Source: Komarekiella delphini-convector SJRDD-AB1
GTDB lineage: Bacteria > Cyanobacteriota > Cyanobacteriia > Cyanobacteriales > Nostocaceae
NCBI RefSeq assembly: GCF_014831675.1
Contig: NZ_VJXY01000001.1
Span: 489,324 to 553,323, forward strand
DNA length: 64,000 bases
Reading direction: 5' to 3'
Every line of letters starts with the position of its first letter. Position 1 is the stretch's first letter. Under the pieces are notes generated by a model. The model worked only from the letters and a program-made list of their open reading frames with translations. It did no database searches and had not been told where the DNA came from. This document shows positions 49,046 through 57,683 of the stretch, one piece after another. Made by a program: the position numbers and the translations under genes.

Positions 49046-49135
49046 GGGGAAGCAGGGGAAGTAGGGGAAGCAGGGGAAGCAGGGGAAGTAGGGGAAGCAG
49101 GGGAAGCAGGGGAAGCAGGGGAAGCAGGGGAAGAT
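49046..49135 (+). repeat. 9-bp tandem repeat (GGGGAAGCA/GGGGAAGTA), 10 units
   Basis: Ten head-to-tail nonamers, two with T in place of C and the last ending GAT. Each unit gives a G4 run 5 nt from the next, a long G-quadruplex-capable tract on the plus strand about 115 bp ahead of ilvC. Related GGGGAAGCAG runs precede repeat copy 2 at 30611-30636. Confidence 0.9.
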
Positions 49136-49224
49136 AATTTTTGACTTTTGACTCTTGACTCCTGACTCCTAACTAATCCCTAATGCCCAATTTGAGGTAC
49201 AATCGAAAGCCTGCCAATTAATGA

Positions 49225-50247
<1,023 letters not shown>

Positions 50248-50287
50248 ATGTGATTCAGTGAATAGTTAACAGACTTATAAATGATAA

Positions 50288-51193
50288 CTATTCACTGATT
50301 ACTGATTTCAGGAATGACTGTATTCTAGAAAATACATATCGGATGCTCTTTTCATCAGCATATTGGGGGTTAATTGGTATCTCCTTACCAGATTTCAGGA
50401 CAATCACAACTCGATAAAGCTTAGAGTATTTAAATTGTTTTTCTTGGATATCAAGGCGTAGAATTGATTCTAGTGGCTGCTCAATAATTTGGTTGCCACG
50501 CAAACTTTTGCGTTCTATAAATAACTGGTTCAGAGTCTTGTAAAAAGTGCAGTTGGTAACAGGTGATGTGGCGAAAAAAGCAGCGATCGCCATTACAATC
50601 AACAGAGATAAACTGAAGAAAAATATATAGTTTCGCTGATTTTGCTGCACTGATAAAGAAGTTTGATTAGAATTGATAAAATTATTAATTTTAAAGACAA
50701 CCTCTTGATTTTCTTGATAGCTAACGTGTGATAAAAGAGCAAAATCTCTTAACGGAGTCACAATAATAACCTGATAGGTTTTTCCCCCTTTACTACCCCT
50801 CCTTGTAAGGATGTATGCTTCCTGTGGATCAAAAATCTTCAGTTTCTCCATGCCTCCCAGCAAATTAAACCGCCTTAATTCACAGTTAATTTGGTTGGGT
50901 GAGGAGCGATTCTCCGAAGGAGACGCTACGCGAACGCAAGTTACACTGGCTGAAGCAAAATCAAAAACTGTGCAGTAAATCAAAGAACTCAAACAGATAG
51001 TAAAAATGCACCATCCGATAGACCAATATCTGACTGGTCGATGCTTAAGCCGCAATCTGGTATGGGTTTCCTCTACAATTTTCATTAGTGCTTGGCATGA
51101 AACACTTAACTTTTGGTATAGTATTCCCCTCATAGCTGATTTAGTAATCACCAAGTCTAAATACTGGCATAATCTGTAATAAATAAACATCAT
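50288..51193 (-). CDS. Two-span membrane protein, unknown function
   Basis: 301 residues as drawn; an internal Met37 (MKIVEETHTRLRLKHR) is a better start. Spans near residues 57-78 (WSIGWCIFTICLSSLIYC) and 200-222 (YIFFFSLSLLIVMAIAAFF) frame an extracytoplasmic domain that begins with CVRVASPSENRSS, which is coded by a small dispersed repeat (50904-50940), followed by LRRFNLLGGMEKLKIF. After the second span comes a PH-like cytoplasmic tail (SILRLDIQEKQFKYSKLYRVVIVLKSGKEIPI). I do not recognise the family. Convergent with ilvC, divergent from the aldo/keto reductase. Confidence 0.7.
   Translation of the reverse strand: MMFIYYRLCQYLDLVITKSAMRGILYQKLSVSCQALMKIVEETHTRLRLKHRPVRYWSIGWCIFTICLSSLIYCTVFDFASASVTCVRVASPSENRSSPNQINCELRRFNLLGGMEKLKIFDPQEAYILTRRGSKGGKTYQVIIVTPLRDFALLSHVSYQENQEVVFKINNFINSNQTSLSVQQNQRNYIFFFSLSLLIVMAIAAFFATSPVTNCTFYKTLNQLFIERKSLRGNQIIEQPLESILRLDIQEKQFKYSKLYRVVIVLKSGKEIPINPQYADEKSIRYVFSRIQSFLKSVISE
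50904..50940. repeat. Small dispersed repeat inside a membrane-protein gene
   Basis: Contains GAGCGATTCTCCGAAGGAG followed by ACGCTACGCGAACGCAAG, with internal hairpin CTCC/GGAG. This ACGCTACGCGAACG sequence is one of the commonest short repeats in Nostoc-type genomes; here it is in frame and adds about 12 codons. Pieces recur in the nested insert of MITE copy B and at 55997-56015. Confidence 0.75.
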
Positions 51194-51257
51194 TAACTAA
51201 ACCTATAACCCTGAGATAGATGAATTATTAAAAGATATTTGAGTAGCTAGTAGATAA

Positions 51258-52151
51258 TTGGGGCAAAAAATTATGGCTATAAATATGGAAACCAAACAGC
51301 TAGGAAAAACTGGTATCTTTGTGAGTGCGATCGGTTTGGGTGGAATGCCGATGTCAATCTCTAATCGCCCTCCCGAATCGCAATCAATCCCAGTTATACA
51401 TCGTGCTTTAGATTTGGGTATTACATTTATTGACACTGCTGATTCTTACTGCAAAGATGAATCGGATAAGCATCACAATGAGCAATTAATTCATAAGGCA
51501 ATTACCAGTTATAAAGGCGATATCAGCCAAGTAATTGTAGCGACTAAAGGCGGTTTGATGCGTCCCAATGGGAGTTGGACACGCAACGGTAGCCCAGAAC
51601 ATTTGCGCCAAACAATTCGAGTTAGCTTTGAAGCTTTGGGCGGTGCTAAACCTATTGATGTTTGGCAATACCATTCCCCCGATTCTAATTACACCATTGA
51701 AGAATCTCTTGCACCAGTAAAAGAAGCGGTAGAAACAGGTTTGATTAGGTTTGTAGGAGTTTCTAATTTTTCTGTAGAACAAATTAAACGGGCGCGGGAT
51801 GTGGTAGATATTGTCTCAGTGCAGAATCAATACAGTCCTTGGGAACGACAGCCAGAAAATGATGGTGTATTGAAGTATTGCGAACAGGAAGGATTAACCT
51901 TTTTGCCTTGGAGTCCCTTTGGTGGAAGTCGTCGCCATCAAAATTTGCAAGATATTCCTGCGATCGCTCAGTTAGCTAAGGAAAAAGGCGTATCTGTGTA
52001 TAATATTGTTTTGGCGTGGTTGCGTTCAAAGTCGCCCTCTATTTTGCCAATTCCTGGTGCTAGCAAGATTTCCAGCATCGAAGACTCGGTACATGCGATC
52101 AATGTGACATTATCTAATGAAGAAGTGCAAAAAATTGATCGAGCAACCTAA
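51258..52151 (+). CDS. Aldo/keto reductase
   Basis: 297 residues. TIM-barrel NADPH oxidoreductase. Motifs: LGKTGIFVSAIGLGGMPM, the Asp of FIDTADSY with its Tyr, the Lys of VATKGG, the His of VWQYHSPD (catalytic Asp-Tyr-Lys-His set), VSNFSVEQI, SVQNQYSPWER and LPIPGASKISSIEDSV for the cofactor phosphate. The start may be the ATG at 51273 or 51288 (METKQLGKTG) rather than 51258. Substrate unknown; AKR13-like enzymes reduce aldehydes in detoxification. Stands alone. Confidence 0.93.
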   Translation: MGQKIMAINMETKQLGKTGIFVSAIGLGGMPMSISNRPPESQSIPVIHRALDLGITFIDTADSYCKDESDKHHNEQLIHKAITSYKGDISQVIVATKGGLMRPNGSWTRNGSPEHLRQTIRVSFEALGGAKPIDVWQYHSPDSNYTIEESLAPVKEAVETGLIRFVGVSNFSVEQIKRARDVVDIVSVQNQYSPWERQPENDGVLKYCEQEGLTFLPWSPFGGSRRHQNLQDIPAIAQLAKEKGVSVYNIVLAWLRSKSPSILPIPGASKISSIEDSVHAINVTLSNEEVQKIDRAT

Positions 52152-52224
52152 TCATGATAAAGGGGACTAGAGTAATCGCAAAAAACCGATTTCTTTTTGG
52201 TAAAACGACCAATTCTCGTTGACT

Positions 52225-52253
52225 GTAGAGAGATTGCAATGCAACGTCTCTAC
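52225..52253. repeat. 29-bp palindromic dispersed repeat
   Basis: GTAGAGAGATTGCA followed by ATGCAACGTCTCTAC; ends pair as GTAGAGA/TCTCTAC. Same family as 15492-15519 and 57282-57310. Confidence 0.75.
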
Positions 52254-52292
52254 TCATAACACCTAATTTCTTATCCAAATAGTGTCTAATTT

Positions 52293-52333
52293 ACACAAAG
52301 GCACAAAGTCTCAGTAACTTTGTGTCTTTGTGT
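52293..52333 (+). promoter_or_regulatory. 17-bp-stem hairpin ahead of the secreted EndoU gene
   Basis: ACACAAAGGCACAAAGT (52293-52309), loop CTCAGTA, ACTTTGTGTCTTTGTGT (52317-52333), with one G-T pair. It covers the GTG at 52330, so that codon is an unlikely start and the ATG at 52375 is preferred. It may be a 5'-UTR structure or another dispersed repeat. Confidence 0.6.
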
Positions 52334-52374
52334 ATTATTGTGGGACTATTATTTCAGTAATTAATCTAGAATTT

Positions 52375-53199
52375 ATGCATCTCAATTCTGCAAACTATAA
52401 GTTTGTAAGAGTGTTTGTGATTCTACTGCTATCCACACTCTACTGGCAAAATCCAGTAGACGCGCAGTCTCAGCTAAATACACCGCTTCTACCATTTTTT
52501 GATAATGTAGATAACCCTGTTCCTGTAGGCTTCCCCGCAGGACAGAAATTAGACATTACACCATCCCCACCGCTGCTAAATTCTTTTGACCAAGCTGTAC
52601 TACAAATCTGCGGCCCTATTGGAACAAGAGTTACTAGCAATAAATTTAAGCAGTTGCTATCCTTTTACCCTGATGTGTTACAGAAACTTCAGCAAGCTAG
52701 CGGTGGTGAATTGCGTCCGGGACGTCGGAAAAAAGCGCAATTTCTCGAAGATTTAACTAATATCTGGTTCAAACGTCGGGGATTTGAACACATTTTTTGT
52801 GGTGAAATATATAACGCTAAAGATATTGGCGGCTTGCATTTTCATGGCAGATATCTACAGCTACAAAATGAAGGAATTGGGGGACGCCTACCAAATAACC
52901 AAGGGCGAGAGGAAGTTGTTCCTGGTGTAATTTATACAATGGGTGTAGTGCTTAAACAGGAAAACCGTACAGTAACAGATGTGATCAAAGGCTATGGCTA
53001 CCTTAGCAACGCCGAAGAAATGCTTATAGATACAACCCGAATATTTAAACTACAAGGAAATACTGAGGGAGCGTGTATTTATAATGTGGGCGATCGCGAA
53101 TCAGGTAAATCTTTTCCCACAGTTTTTGTGAGGAAAGAGAAGGCGATCATTACCTTCTATCCCGATGCTACTCCGCAGGGTACAAAATGTAAAAGTTAA
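52375..53199 (+). CDS. Secreted bacterial-type EndoU nuclease
   Basis: 274 residues from ATG 52375 (an upstream GTG would add 15 residues inside a hairpin). Signal peptide: basic NYKFVRVF, hydrophobic VILLLSTLYW, cleavage after VDA. The C-terminal half has RRGFEHIFCGEIYNAKDIGG-type and GGLHFHGRYLQLQNEG motifs, the paired catalytic His of the bacterial EndoU (PF14436-like) fold, then VRKEKAIITFYPDA at the end. Expected activity: RNA cleavage 3' of uridines. Export suggests an antibacterial effector or nutrient RNase; no immunity gene is obvious on either side, and the N-terminal third has no trafficking domain. Distinct in layout from the EndoU at 11648-13006. Confidence 0.8.
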   Translation: MHLNSANYKFVRVFVILLLSTLYWQNPVDAQSQLNTPLLPFFDNVDNPVPVGFPAGQKLDITPSPPLLNSFDQAVLQICGPIGTRVTSNKFKQLLSFYPDVLQKLQQASGGELRPGRRKKAQFLEDLTNIWFKRRGFEHIFCGEIYNAKDIGGLHFHGRYLQLQNEGIGGRLPNNQGREEVVPGVIYTMGVVLKQENRTVTDVIKGYGYLSNAEEMLIDTTRIFKLQGNTEGACIYNVGDRESGKSFPTVFVRKEKAIITFYPDATPQGTKCKS

Positions 53200-53232
53200 T
53201 TCCTTCTTTGAGCTATCAGAAGTCGCGGTGTT

Positions 53233-53267
53233 AAGATCCCTGACTTCTTTAAGAAGTCGGGGATCTT
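53233..53267. terminator. Dispersed long hairpin between convergent genes
   Basis: AAGATCCCTGACTTCTT pairs with AAGAAGTCGGGGATCTT around one base, with one T-G pair. Near-copy of 25379-25411. Placed between EndoU (plus) and DUF3611 (minus) stops, where a two-way terminator is expected. Confidence 0.55.
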
Positions 53268-53285
53268 GATTCTGTACTCATCTAG

Positions 53286-53867
53286 CTAGTGTTGATGCAC
53301 TCGCTCTAGCAACCACAGCGAAGTAACAGTACCAATAAAGTGAGCAGCAATCCCATTGACGTTTGCTAATACCACAAAAACATCAAGTGCTCGAATAATC
53401 TTGTAGGGATCTGTGATTGCGACTCCTGGAGGTTGGGATATAGATTTTGCTACTAGTACTGCTACAGTTGCTCCAGCACCCAAGAGGGTTAATAATATCC
53501 CCACTAAACTTAAAAATACCCCTAGTCGAATGATTTTAGTAGTATCCGCCTTACTGGAATGCAGAGCCGGATTAGGATTTTCTAGACTTTTACCTATACG
53601 GGTGTAGCGAAAATCCCAATACACACTGAATAACAATACTACGACACCGCATACAGCCCAAAATATGCCAACCCCAAGTCCGGCATTTGGTTGCTCAGTC
53701 AAACCACGACCAGTATAGGCAAATAACAATACTAAGCCAGAAACTACTGCAAGTCCCAATTGTACCCAGAAAGTAATCCAGCCTGTAAGACGTATAGTAT
53801 TCCCAATTGAACGAGTTTCTGGTGCTAGCGATCGCGCTTCTGATTCTGTTTGCATATTGAATTCCAT
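53286..53867 (-). CDS. DUF3611 family membrane protein
   Basis: 193 residues, four predicted membrane spans: WITFWVQLGLAVVSGLVLLFA, GVGIFWAVCGVVVLLFSVYW (split here), LGVFLSLVGILLTLLGAGATVAVLVA and the segment DVFVVLANVNGIAAHFIGTVTSLWL. The basic link WDFRYTRIGKSL and the C-terminal ANVNGIAAHFIG block match the cyanobacterial/chloroplast DUF3611 family as I know it. Function unknown. Convergent with the secreted EndoU gene. Confidence 0.8.
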   Translation of the reverse strand: MEFNMQTESEARSLAPETRSIGNTIRLTGWITFWVQLGLAVVSGLVLLFAYTGRGLTEQPNAGLGVGIFWAVCGVVVLLFSVYWDFRYTRIGKSLENPNPALHSSKADTTKIIRLGVFLSLVGILLTLLGAGATVAVLVAKSISQPPGVAITDPYKIIRALDVFVVLANVNGIAAHFIGTVTSLWLLERVHQH

Positions 53868-54149
53868 TAAGTCTAATTGTCCTATCCCCCAACCTTTAAC
53901 AATATTTTCATAGCTCGTTGTATACCCCCATCCTCAGACATAATTACCTCAAAATCTTGAGGAATAAAATCTCAACATTTTTAATTTTTAATTTGTAATG
54001 GAAGCGTAGCGACTGACTTCTGAAATACTTCTAAATAATAGAAAGTTATCAAACTTAGGGATGATAAGCAATCAGCAATTAAATTGACAAAATTGCACCA
54101 TAAAGCGTGATATTTAAGCGATAGGCAGCGATAGCAAAGGATAAGGGGT

Positions 54150-54623
54150 ATGATTAAATCTTGGATGGTGATTGGGGGTGTGGCTTTCTTGGTTGCTCTA
54201 GCGGCTAACTTTATTACACCAAGCGATCGCCAATGGTTCAAACGCTTACAACGACCTAGATGGCTAACTTTTGAGGGAGCAATTCCAATTATTTGGACTG
54301 TAATCTTTATTTGTGGTGCATGGTCAGCTTATATCGTCTGGGAAAACGACCCAGGAAGCACCACAACTTGGTTAATGATGGGTTTATACCTGCTTCTAGA
54401 AATTGTTACCATCGCCTATACGCCTGTAATGTTCAGGCTTCGCAGTCTGAAAGTTGGAACAATTCTCGGTGGTACAGGTTTGATCATCAGTGTTTTGTTG
54501 ATACTTGCAGTATTAACTATTTCTGGTTGGGCAGCATTGTTACTAATTCCTTATTTGCTGTGGAGTCCTATTGGCACTTATACCACTTGGCAGATGGCTA
54601 GTCTCAATCCTCAAGATACCTGA
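54150..54623 (+). CDS. tspO: TspO/MBR-family protein, copy 1
   Basis: 157 residues, five membrane spans. Typical blocks: RPRWLTFEGAIPIIWTVIFICG (here as RPRWLTF, then IPIIWTVIF), WSAYIVWEND, LYLLLEIVTIAYTPVMF and LIPYLLWSPIGTYTTWQ. TspO proteins bind tetrapyrroles, notably protoporphyrin IX and bilins, and affect stress and light responses in cyanobacteria. A purine-rich AAGGGG precedes the ATG by about 6 nt. It is followed 89 bp later by a paralogue. Confidence 0.88.
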   Translation: MIKSWMVIGGVAFLVALAANFITPSDRQWFKRLQRPRWLTFEGAIPIIWTVIFICGAWSAYIVWENDPGSTTTWLMMGLYLLLEIVTIAYTPVMFRLRSLKVGTILGGTGLIISVLLILAVLTISGWAALLLIPYLLWSPIGTYTTWQMASLNPQDT

Positions 54624-54712
54624 GATTCCAACTAGCGAATGATTCAACTTATGCTCTAAATTGTCAAACTTGCAGTGTATAACTTGACAAAATACACAGG
54701 CAACAGTTAGGC

Positions 54713-55186
54713 ATGATTAAATCTTGGATGGTGATTGCGGCTATAACTTTATTAATCGAGTTTGGTAGTTTCTTGATTACGCCGCGCGATGTAAAATGGT
54801 TTGCACAGTTAAGACGCCCTAAATGGCTAGTTTTTGAGCCGCTTATCCCCATCATTTGGACTGTGATTTTTATTTGCGGTGCATTTTCAGCTAATATCGT
54901 TTGGCAAAAAAATCCCGGAAGTGCCATTACCTGGCTGCTAATGGGTTTGTATCTCCTACTGGAAATCATTACCGTCGCCTACATACCTCTAATGCTGAGA
55001 TTTCGCAGTCTAAAAGCTGGAGAAATCATTGGGCTAACTGGTCTAATTTTAGGCGTTGTCCTAGCAATATGCGTTCTGCCAATTTCCAGACTAGCGGCGC
55101 TGTTACTTGCTCCTTATCTAATTTGGAGTCCAATTGGGACTTATACCACCGACGAGTTGAAAGAGCTAAATCCTCAAGATGCGTAG
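54713..55186 (+). CDS. tspO: TspO/MBR-family protein, copy 2
   Basis: 157 residues, colinear with the previous gene (both begin MIKSWMVI and end NPQD plus one residue), so a tandem duplication. Conserved: RRPKWLVFEPLIPIIWTVIF (in part), NIVWQKNPGS, LLLEIITVAY and LLAPYLIWSPIGTYTT. Divergence is concentrated in the first loop (FITPSDRQ against LITPRDVK) and near the C-terminus. Two copies may differ in ligand or expression. Confidence 0.88.
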   Translation: MIKSWMVIAAITLLIEFGSFLITPRDVKWFAQLRRPKWLVFEPLIPIIWTVIFICGAFSANIVWQKNPGSAITWLLMGLYLLLEIITVAYIPLMLRFRSLKAGEIIGLTGLILGVVLAICVLPISRLAALLLAPYLIWSPIGTYTTDELKELNPQDA

Positions 55187-55268
55187 ATAGGAGACGGGAG
55201 ATAGGAGATAGGAGTCATTTTTTGAGAGTCAAGGGTTATTTTTATATCTCTCCACTCCTCTACTCCCA

Positions 55269-55976
55269 CTACACAAGACGCCCATAGCGTGCTGTAACTG
55301 GATTAGCTGGATTAAATTGATTATTTAGCCAAGCCCACATTTGATCACCAAAAGAAAAATGCCACCACTCCCTAGGATTGCGTTGAAATTGCGCTTTTAA
55401 CATCACATCTCGCAATAACTGACGGTAAGCATGATATTGTTGTGCTTCTGGATGTTCATTATTGGCATAGTAATCGGGATGCGATCGCTCTGACATTTCA
55501 TCAATTGGTGAACCCATATTCACTATTTGCCCTGCATCATCTACCAGCGTCACATCTACTGCTGCACCTGTACTGTGGGGTGGGGGAGTTTTTTCGTCCA
55601 AACTTGGTACAGCCCAAATTTCATAAACTGCTTTCCAAATCTCTTGGCGTTGCTGTGGTGATAACTCAGTTTCAGTTAGTCCTCTTTGTTGCAACGCTAC
55701 CGTGAAGCTGTAATCTACCATAAACTGCTGTACTGCGATCGGGCGATAGGCATCAAAAATTTGGATGCGCCAGTTGGGATGCAAGCGATGGAGATAATTT
55801 TGCGCTTGGCTCAAATTGTCAACAACACTTTTACGGAGATAGTAAGGGGAATTTTTTCCATAAGGCGCACCCAGTTTTTCATAAGGATGGGGCGATTCCA
55901 CTGCAAACAATTCTAAAGGAATTTCTACTAAGGGTTCACCACACTCATAAATAGGTATTTGGTGATAAGGTCTCAT
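55269..55976 (-). CDS. D-alanyl-D-alanine dipeptidase, VanX/DdpX type (M15D)
   Basis: 235 residues from the ATG at 55976 (MRPYHQIPIYECGEPLV). A longer frame from a TTG at 56018 adds 14 residues coded by dispersed-repeat sequence, so it is rejected. Zinc site: His and Asp of HSTGAAVDVTL and the His of EWWHFSFG, with the preceding Glu as catalytic base; FDAYRPIAVQQFM holds the transition-state Arg. It splits D-Ala-D-Ala, and in a non-resistant cyanobacterium is more likely for peptidoglycan turnover. Convergent with the second tspO. Confidence 0.92.
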   Translation of the reverse strand: MRPYHQIPIYECGEPLVEIPLELFAVESPHPYEKLGAPYGKNSPYYLRKSVVDNLSQAQNYLHRLHPNWRIQIFDAYRPIAVQQFMVDYSFTVALQQRGLTETELSPQQRQEIWKAVYEIWAVPSLDEKTPPPHSTGAAVDVTLVDDAGQIVNMGSPIDEMSERSHPDYYANNEHPEAQQYHAYRQLLRDVMLKAQFQRNPREWWHFSFGDQMWAWLNNQFNPANPVTARYGRLV

Positions 55977-56030
55977 ATCAATTTTGGATTTTGCATTCGC
56001 GTAGCGTGTCGGAGACAAAAGTTGTAAGGA

Positions 56031-56061
56031 GGGTTTCCCTCCGTGGCAAACTTTTCAAGAC
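56031..56061. repeat. 31-bp dispersed repeat, second copy
   Basis: GGGTTTCCCTCCGTGGCAAA then CTTTTCAAGAC; three differences from 39397-39427. Confidence 0.75.
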
Positions 56062-56217
56062 GGATTTTGGATTTTGGATTAAAGCCTTTACTAAAAAGCT
56101 GTTCTATAGCTCTCAAACAATATACTTATCCAAATTTAGTATCATTTATTTTGCTGCTACTGCCGTTTATTGAGTGCATCTAAAAATCGAATCTGAATCC
56201 AACTAATTTGTACCACA

Positions 56218-56454
56218 CTATTGCTCTTTCACTTTTTCTACTACATCGGGAACTGGGTCGTAACCACCTGGATGAAAGGGATGACAGCGCAAAATACGCC
56301 AAATTGCCATCCACCCGCCACGTAATACGCCAAATCGTTCAATTGCTTGGATGGCATACATTGAACAAGTTGGTTGAAAGCGACAAGTCGGGAGATACAG
56401 CGGTGAAATAAACATTCGGTAGCCGCGAATCAGCCAAATTAATAATATTTTCAT
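56218..56454 (-). CDS. yidD: Membrane protein insertion efficiency factor YidD
   Basis: 78 residues. Diagnostic blocks: [30 protein letters not shown] with the conserved Cys pair, and [14 protein letters not shown]. YidD aids YidC-dependent insertion of membrane proteins at the cytoplasmic face. The usual rpmH-rnpA-yidC neighbours are absent, as is normal in cyanobacteria. Divergent from the phytol-kinase-type gene. Confidence 0.95.
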   Translation of the reverse strand: MKILLIWLIRGYRMFISPLYLPTCRFQPTCSMYAIQAIERFGVLRGGWMAIWRILRCHPFHPGGYDPVPDVVEKVKEQ

Positions 56455-56517
56455 TGCGTCACCTAAATCTTATAAATTAGTAACAATGGTAATAATTTCT
56501 ATTTTGTTGCATCTCTG

Positions 56518-57219
56518 TTGATTACATTTTCTGCTTTGACTTCAATTCCGCTTTTATGGCTGCAAATTGCGATCGTTGCAGTTTGGGTATTATTCATCCT
56601 CCTAATTGCATGGTGGGTAAATCGTTTTGCTAATCGCGATCCAGAAATTGTACGGAAGATAGTTCATATTGGCACTGGCAATGTAATTTTACTCGCTTGG
56701 TGGCTAGATATTCCTGCAATTGTCGGGATTACGGCTTCAATTCTAGCGAGTGTAATTACCTTATTATCCTATCGATTTCCCATTCTTCCTGGTATCAACA
56801 GCGTCGGACGCCAAAGTTTTGGGACATTTTTTTATTCTGTCAGTTTTGGCATTTTAGTTGCCTGGTTTTGGCATTTGCAACAACCCCAGTACGCAGCGCT
56901 AGGAATTTTAGTAATGTCGTGGGGAGATGGACTAGCAGCCTTGATTGGGCAACGCTTTGGTACACATAAGTATAAAGTGTTTGGCAGAGAAAAAAGTTGG
57001 GAAGGATCTTTGACTATGACGCTAGTTAGTTTCGTTATCAGTAGTTTAATTTTAATTTGTACACAAGGAAACAACTGGCAAACTTGGGTGATATCACTTG
57101 TAGTGGCAATTATCGCTACTGGTTTGGAAGCTTTTTCGTTTTTAGGCGTTGATAATTTAACAGTTCCTTTAGGTAGTGCTGCGCTGGCTTTTGTGTTAAT
57201 CCAACAACTGGTACTTTAA
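56518..57219 (+). CDS. Phytol/dolichol kinase-type CTP-dependent prenol kinase
   Basis: 233 residues from a TTG start, six to seven membrane spans. Family motifs: RKIVHIGTGN, LPGINSVGRQSFGTFFYSVSF (in part), MSWGDGLAALIGQRFG, REKSWEGSLTM and GVDNLTVPL near the end. Relatives of plant VTE5/VTE6 phosphorylate phytol or phytyl phosphate to feed tocopherol and chlorophyll salvage; dolichol kinase-like activity is the alternative. Start codon chosen because no in-frame ATG exists before the first helix. Confidence 0.88.
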   Translation: MITFSALTSIPLLWLQIAIVAVWVLFILLIAWWVNRFANRDPEIVRKIVHIGTGNVILLAWWLDIPAIVGITASILASVITLLSYRFPILPGINSVGRQSFGTFFYSVSFGILVAWFWHLQQPQYAALGILVMSWGDGLAALIGQRFGTHKYKVFGREKSWEGSLTMTLVSFVISSLILICTQGNNWQTWVISLVVAIIATGLEAFSFLGVDNLTVPLGSAALAFVLIQQLVL

Positions 57220-57281
57220 GGATACTGCATTTCAAACTTATACCTATTTAATTTAAAAAAAGTATGTGACAGATAGACCAT

Positions 57282-57310
57282 GTAGAGGCGTTGCAATGCA
57301 ACATCTCTAC
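57282..57310. repeat. 29-bp palindromic dispersed repeat
   Basis: GTAGAGGCGTTGCA then ATGCAACATCTCTAC. Same family as 52225-52253. The hairpin lies about 60 bp after the phytol-kinase-type stop. Confidence 0.75.
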
Positions 57311-57406
57311 CAAGGGATTTGTTGCTTTTTGATGATTTTCTGCGTAATACTGTTAGCTTCATTCCAGTGAAATTGCCTAAAAAGATGAATATTGAAGTAT
57401 AAAGTC

Positions 57407-57683
57407 AGAACTTACGCACTCAGATCCCCTAACCCCCTTCAAAAGGGGGTTTTATAAATTCCCCCCTTCTCAAGGGGAGCCAGCGCGGTCTTCTCTACTT
57501 TGAGGCTGCGCCAAGGGGGTTTCCACGCCACTCCCCACAACGGATAGCGCAGCGAAGCGCGAGTCTTGTCTGCGACACGCTGCGCGAACGAGCGTCGGGA
57601 ACCTCCGCAAGGGGGTGGCTCCCCATGAGCGACTGGCGTGGGCTAGGGGGGATCTAGGTTTCAGCCTTCAGTGCGTAAGTCCT
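57407..57683. mobile_element. MITE-like element, copy B, with nested insert
   Basis: About 277 bp, colinear with copy A (38961-39189): same AGAACTTACGC/GCGTAAGTCCT ends and an almost identical right half (GGGGTGGCTCCCCATGAGCG, then ACTGGCGTGGGC). It carries 52 extra bp at 57545-57596 (TAGCGCAGCGAAGCGCGAGT... GCGAACGAGCGTC) where copy A reads straight through, so a small repeat inserted into the MITE. No coding capacity. Confidence 0.8.

Noticed and set aside
55977-56018. TTG start adding 14 residues to the VanX-type protein
   Set aside because: The added codons come from a dispersed repeat; ATG 55976 matches the usual family N-terminus.
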